Assembly (NCBI GenBank): GCA_002431845.1 | Contig: DJEH01000129.1 | Location: forward strand, 22,680 to 36,963 | DNA: 14,284 nt | Source: Prevotellaceae bacterium UBA5903 | GTDB lineage: Bacteria; Bacteroidota; Bacteroidia; Bacteroidales; Bacteroidaceae | Direction: 5' to 3' | Shown: positions 14,211 to 14,284 of the stretch, piece after piece | Numbering within the stretch: position 1 is the first letter of the stretch | Layout: each line of letters begins with the position of its first letter | Notes under the pieces: model-generated | The model's input: the letters and a program-made list of their open reading frames with translations, nothing else | The model's database searches: none | What the model was told of the DNA's origin: nothing | Translations under genes and position numbers: made by a program

Positions 14211-14284
14211 CGTATCACGCCCGTGATACGCTCGTATCACGTCCACGATACGCTCGTATCACGCCCATGATACGCTCGTATCAC
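14211..14284. repeat. 22-bp tandem palindromic repeat array, cut by the right window edge
   Basis: Three full 22-bp units (14211-14232, 14233-14254, 14255-14276) and the first 8 bp of a fourth (14277-14284). Unit 1 is an interrupted perfect palindrome, CGTATCACG and CGTGATACG around CC, with a CT spacer. Units 2 and 3 differ from it by three and one bases, all in the middle or right arm. There are no unique spacers. The array continues beyond the window, so the total copy number is unknown. Confidence 0.9.

Noticed and set aside
14211..14284. CRISPR array
   Set aside because: The 22-bp units are directly adjacent without unique spacers and no cas gene is present.

Overview
The window looks like chromosomal DNA of a Bacteroidota species, most likely a Prevotella-like member of the Bacteroidales. 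The evidence is the style of the proteins: a TonB-dependent receptor with a CarboxypepD_reg-like N-terminal domain, a very long secreted GH95-type glycosidase ending in a YDLSGRR...KGIYIMNGHKV tail, a lipoprotein whose Cys is followed by SDNN, and a small protein beginning MKKEYISPSANVV. AT-rich start regions without clear Shine-Dalgarno sequences and TAnnTTTG-type -7 boxes agree with this. No rRNA, tRNA, transposase gene or CRISPR array was seen.

Layout. (1) 1-3624, plus strand: the 3' part of hsdR, the motor/nuclease subunit of a type I restriction-modification system. The gene enters through the left edge, and hsdM and hsdS are not in view. Its C-terminal extension ends in a helical region with an RNDEAH motif that resembles a HEPN domain. 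(2) 3625-3807: two long inverted repeats back to back; the second is a strong bidirectional terminator between converging genes. (3) 3808-9065, minus strand: a GH95 glycoside hydrolase (1678 aa, predicted exported) followed after 29 nt by a 63-aa small protein of unknown function, probably one transcription unit. (4) 9066-9520: a 455-bp divergent intergenic region with candidate promoters for both sides and the first copy of a palindromic repeat. (5) 9521-14065, plus strand: a TonB-dependent outer-membrane receptor (934 aa) and a beta-helix-like lipoprotein (508 aa), separated by 213 bp that hold the second copy of the same palindrome. (6) 14066-14284: noncoding, with a 15-bp direct repeat, a small hairpin and a 22-bp tandem palindromic repeat running off the right edge.

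How the parts may work together. The receptor and lipoprotein look like an uptake pair: the lipoprotein would bind a ligand at the cell surface and the receptor would import it using TonB energy. No SusD-like protein is present, so this is not a classical polysaccharide utilisation locus, and the ligand cannot be read from the sequence. The GH95 enzyme would release L-fucose or a related sugar from glycans outside the cytoplasm; whether it serves the neighbouring receptor is inference. The restriction subunit is a separate defence module. The points most worth following up are the HEPN-like tail on HsdR, the Asn-to-Asp change in the GH95 active-site motif, the homologous palindromes flanking the receptor gene, and the tandem palindrome array at the right edge.
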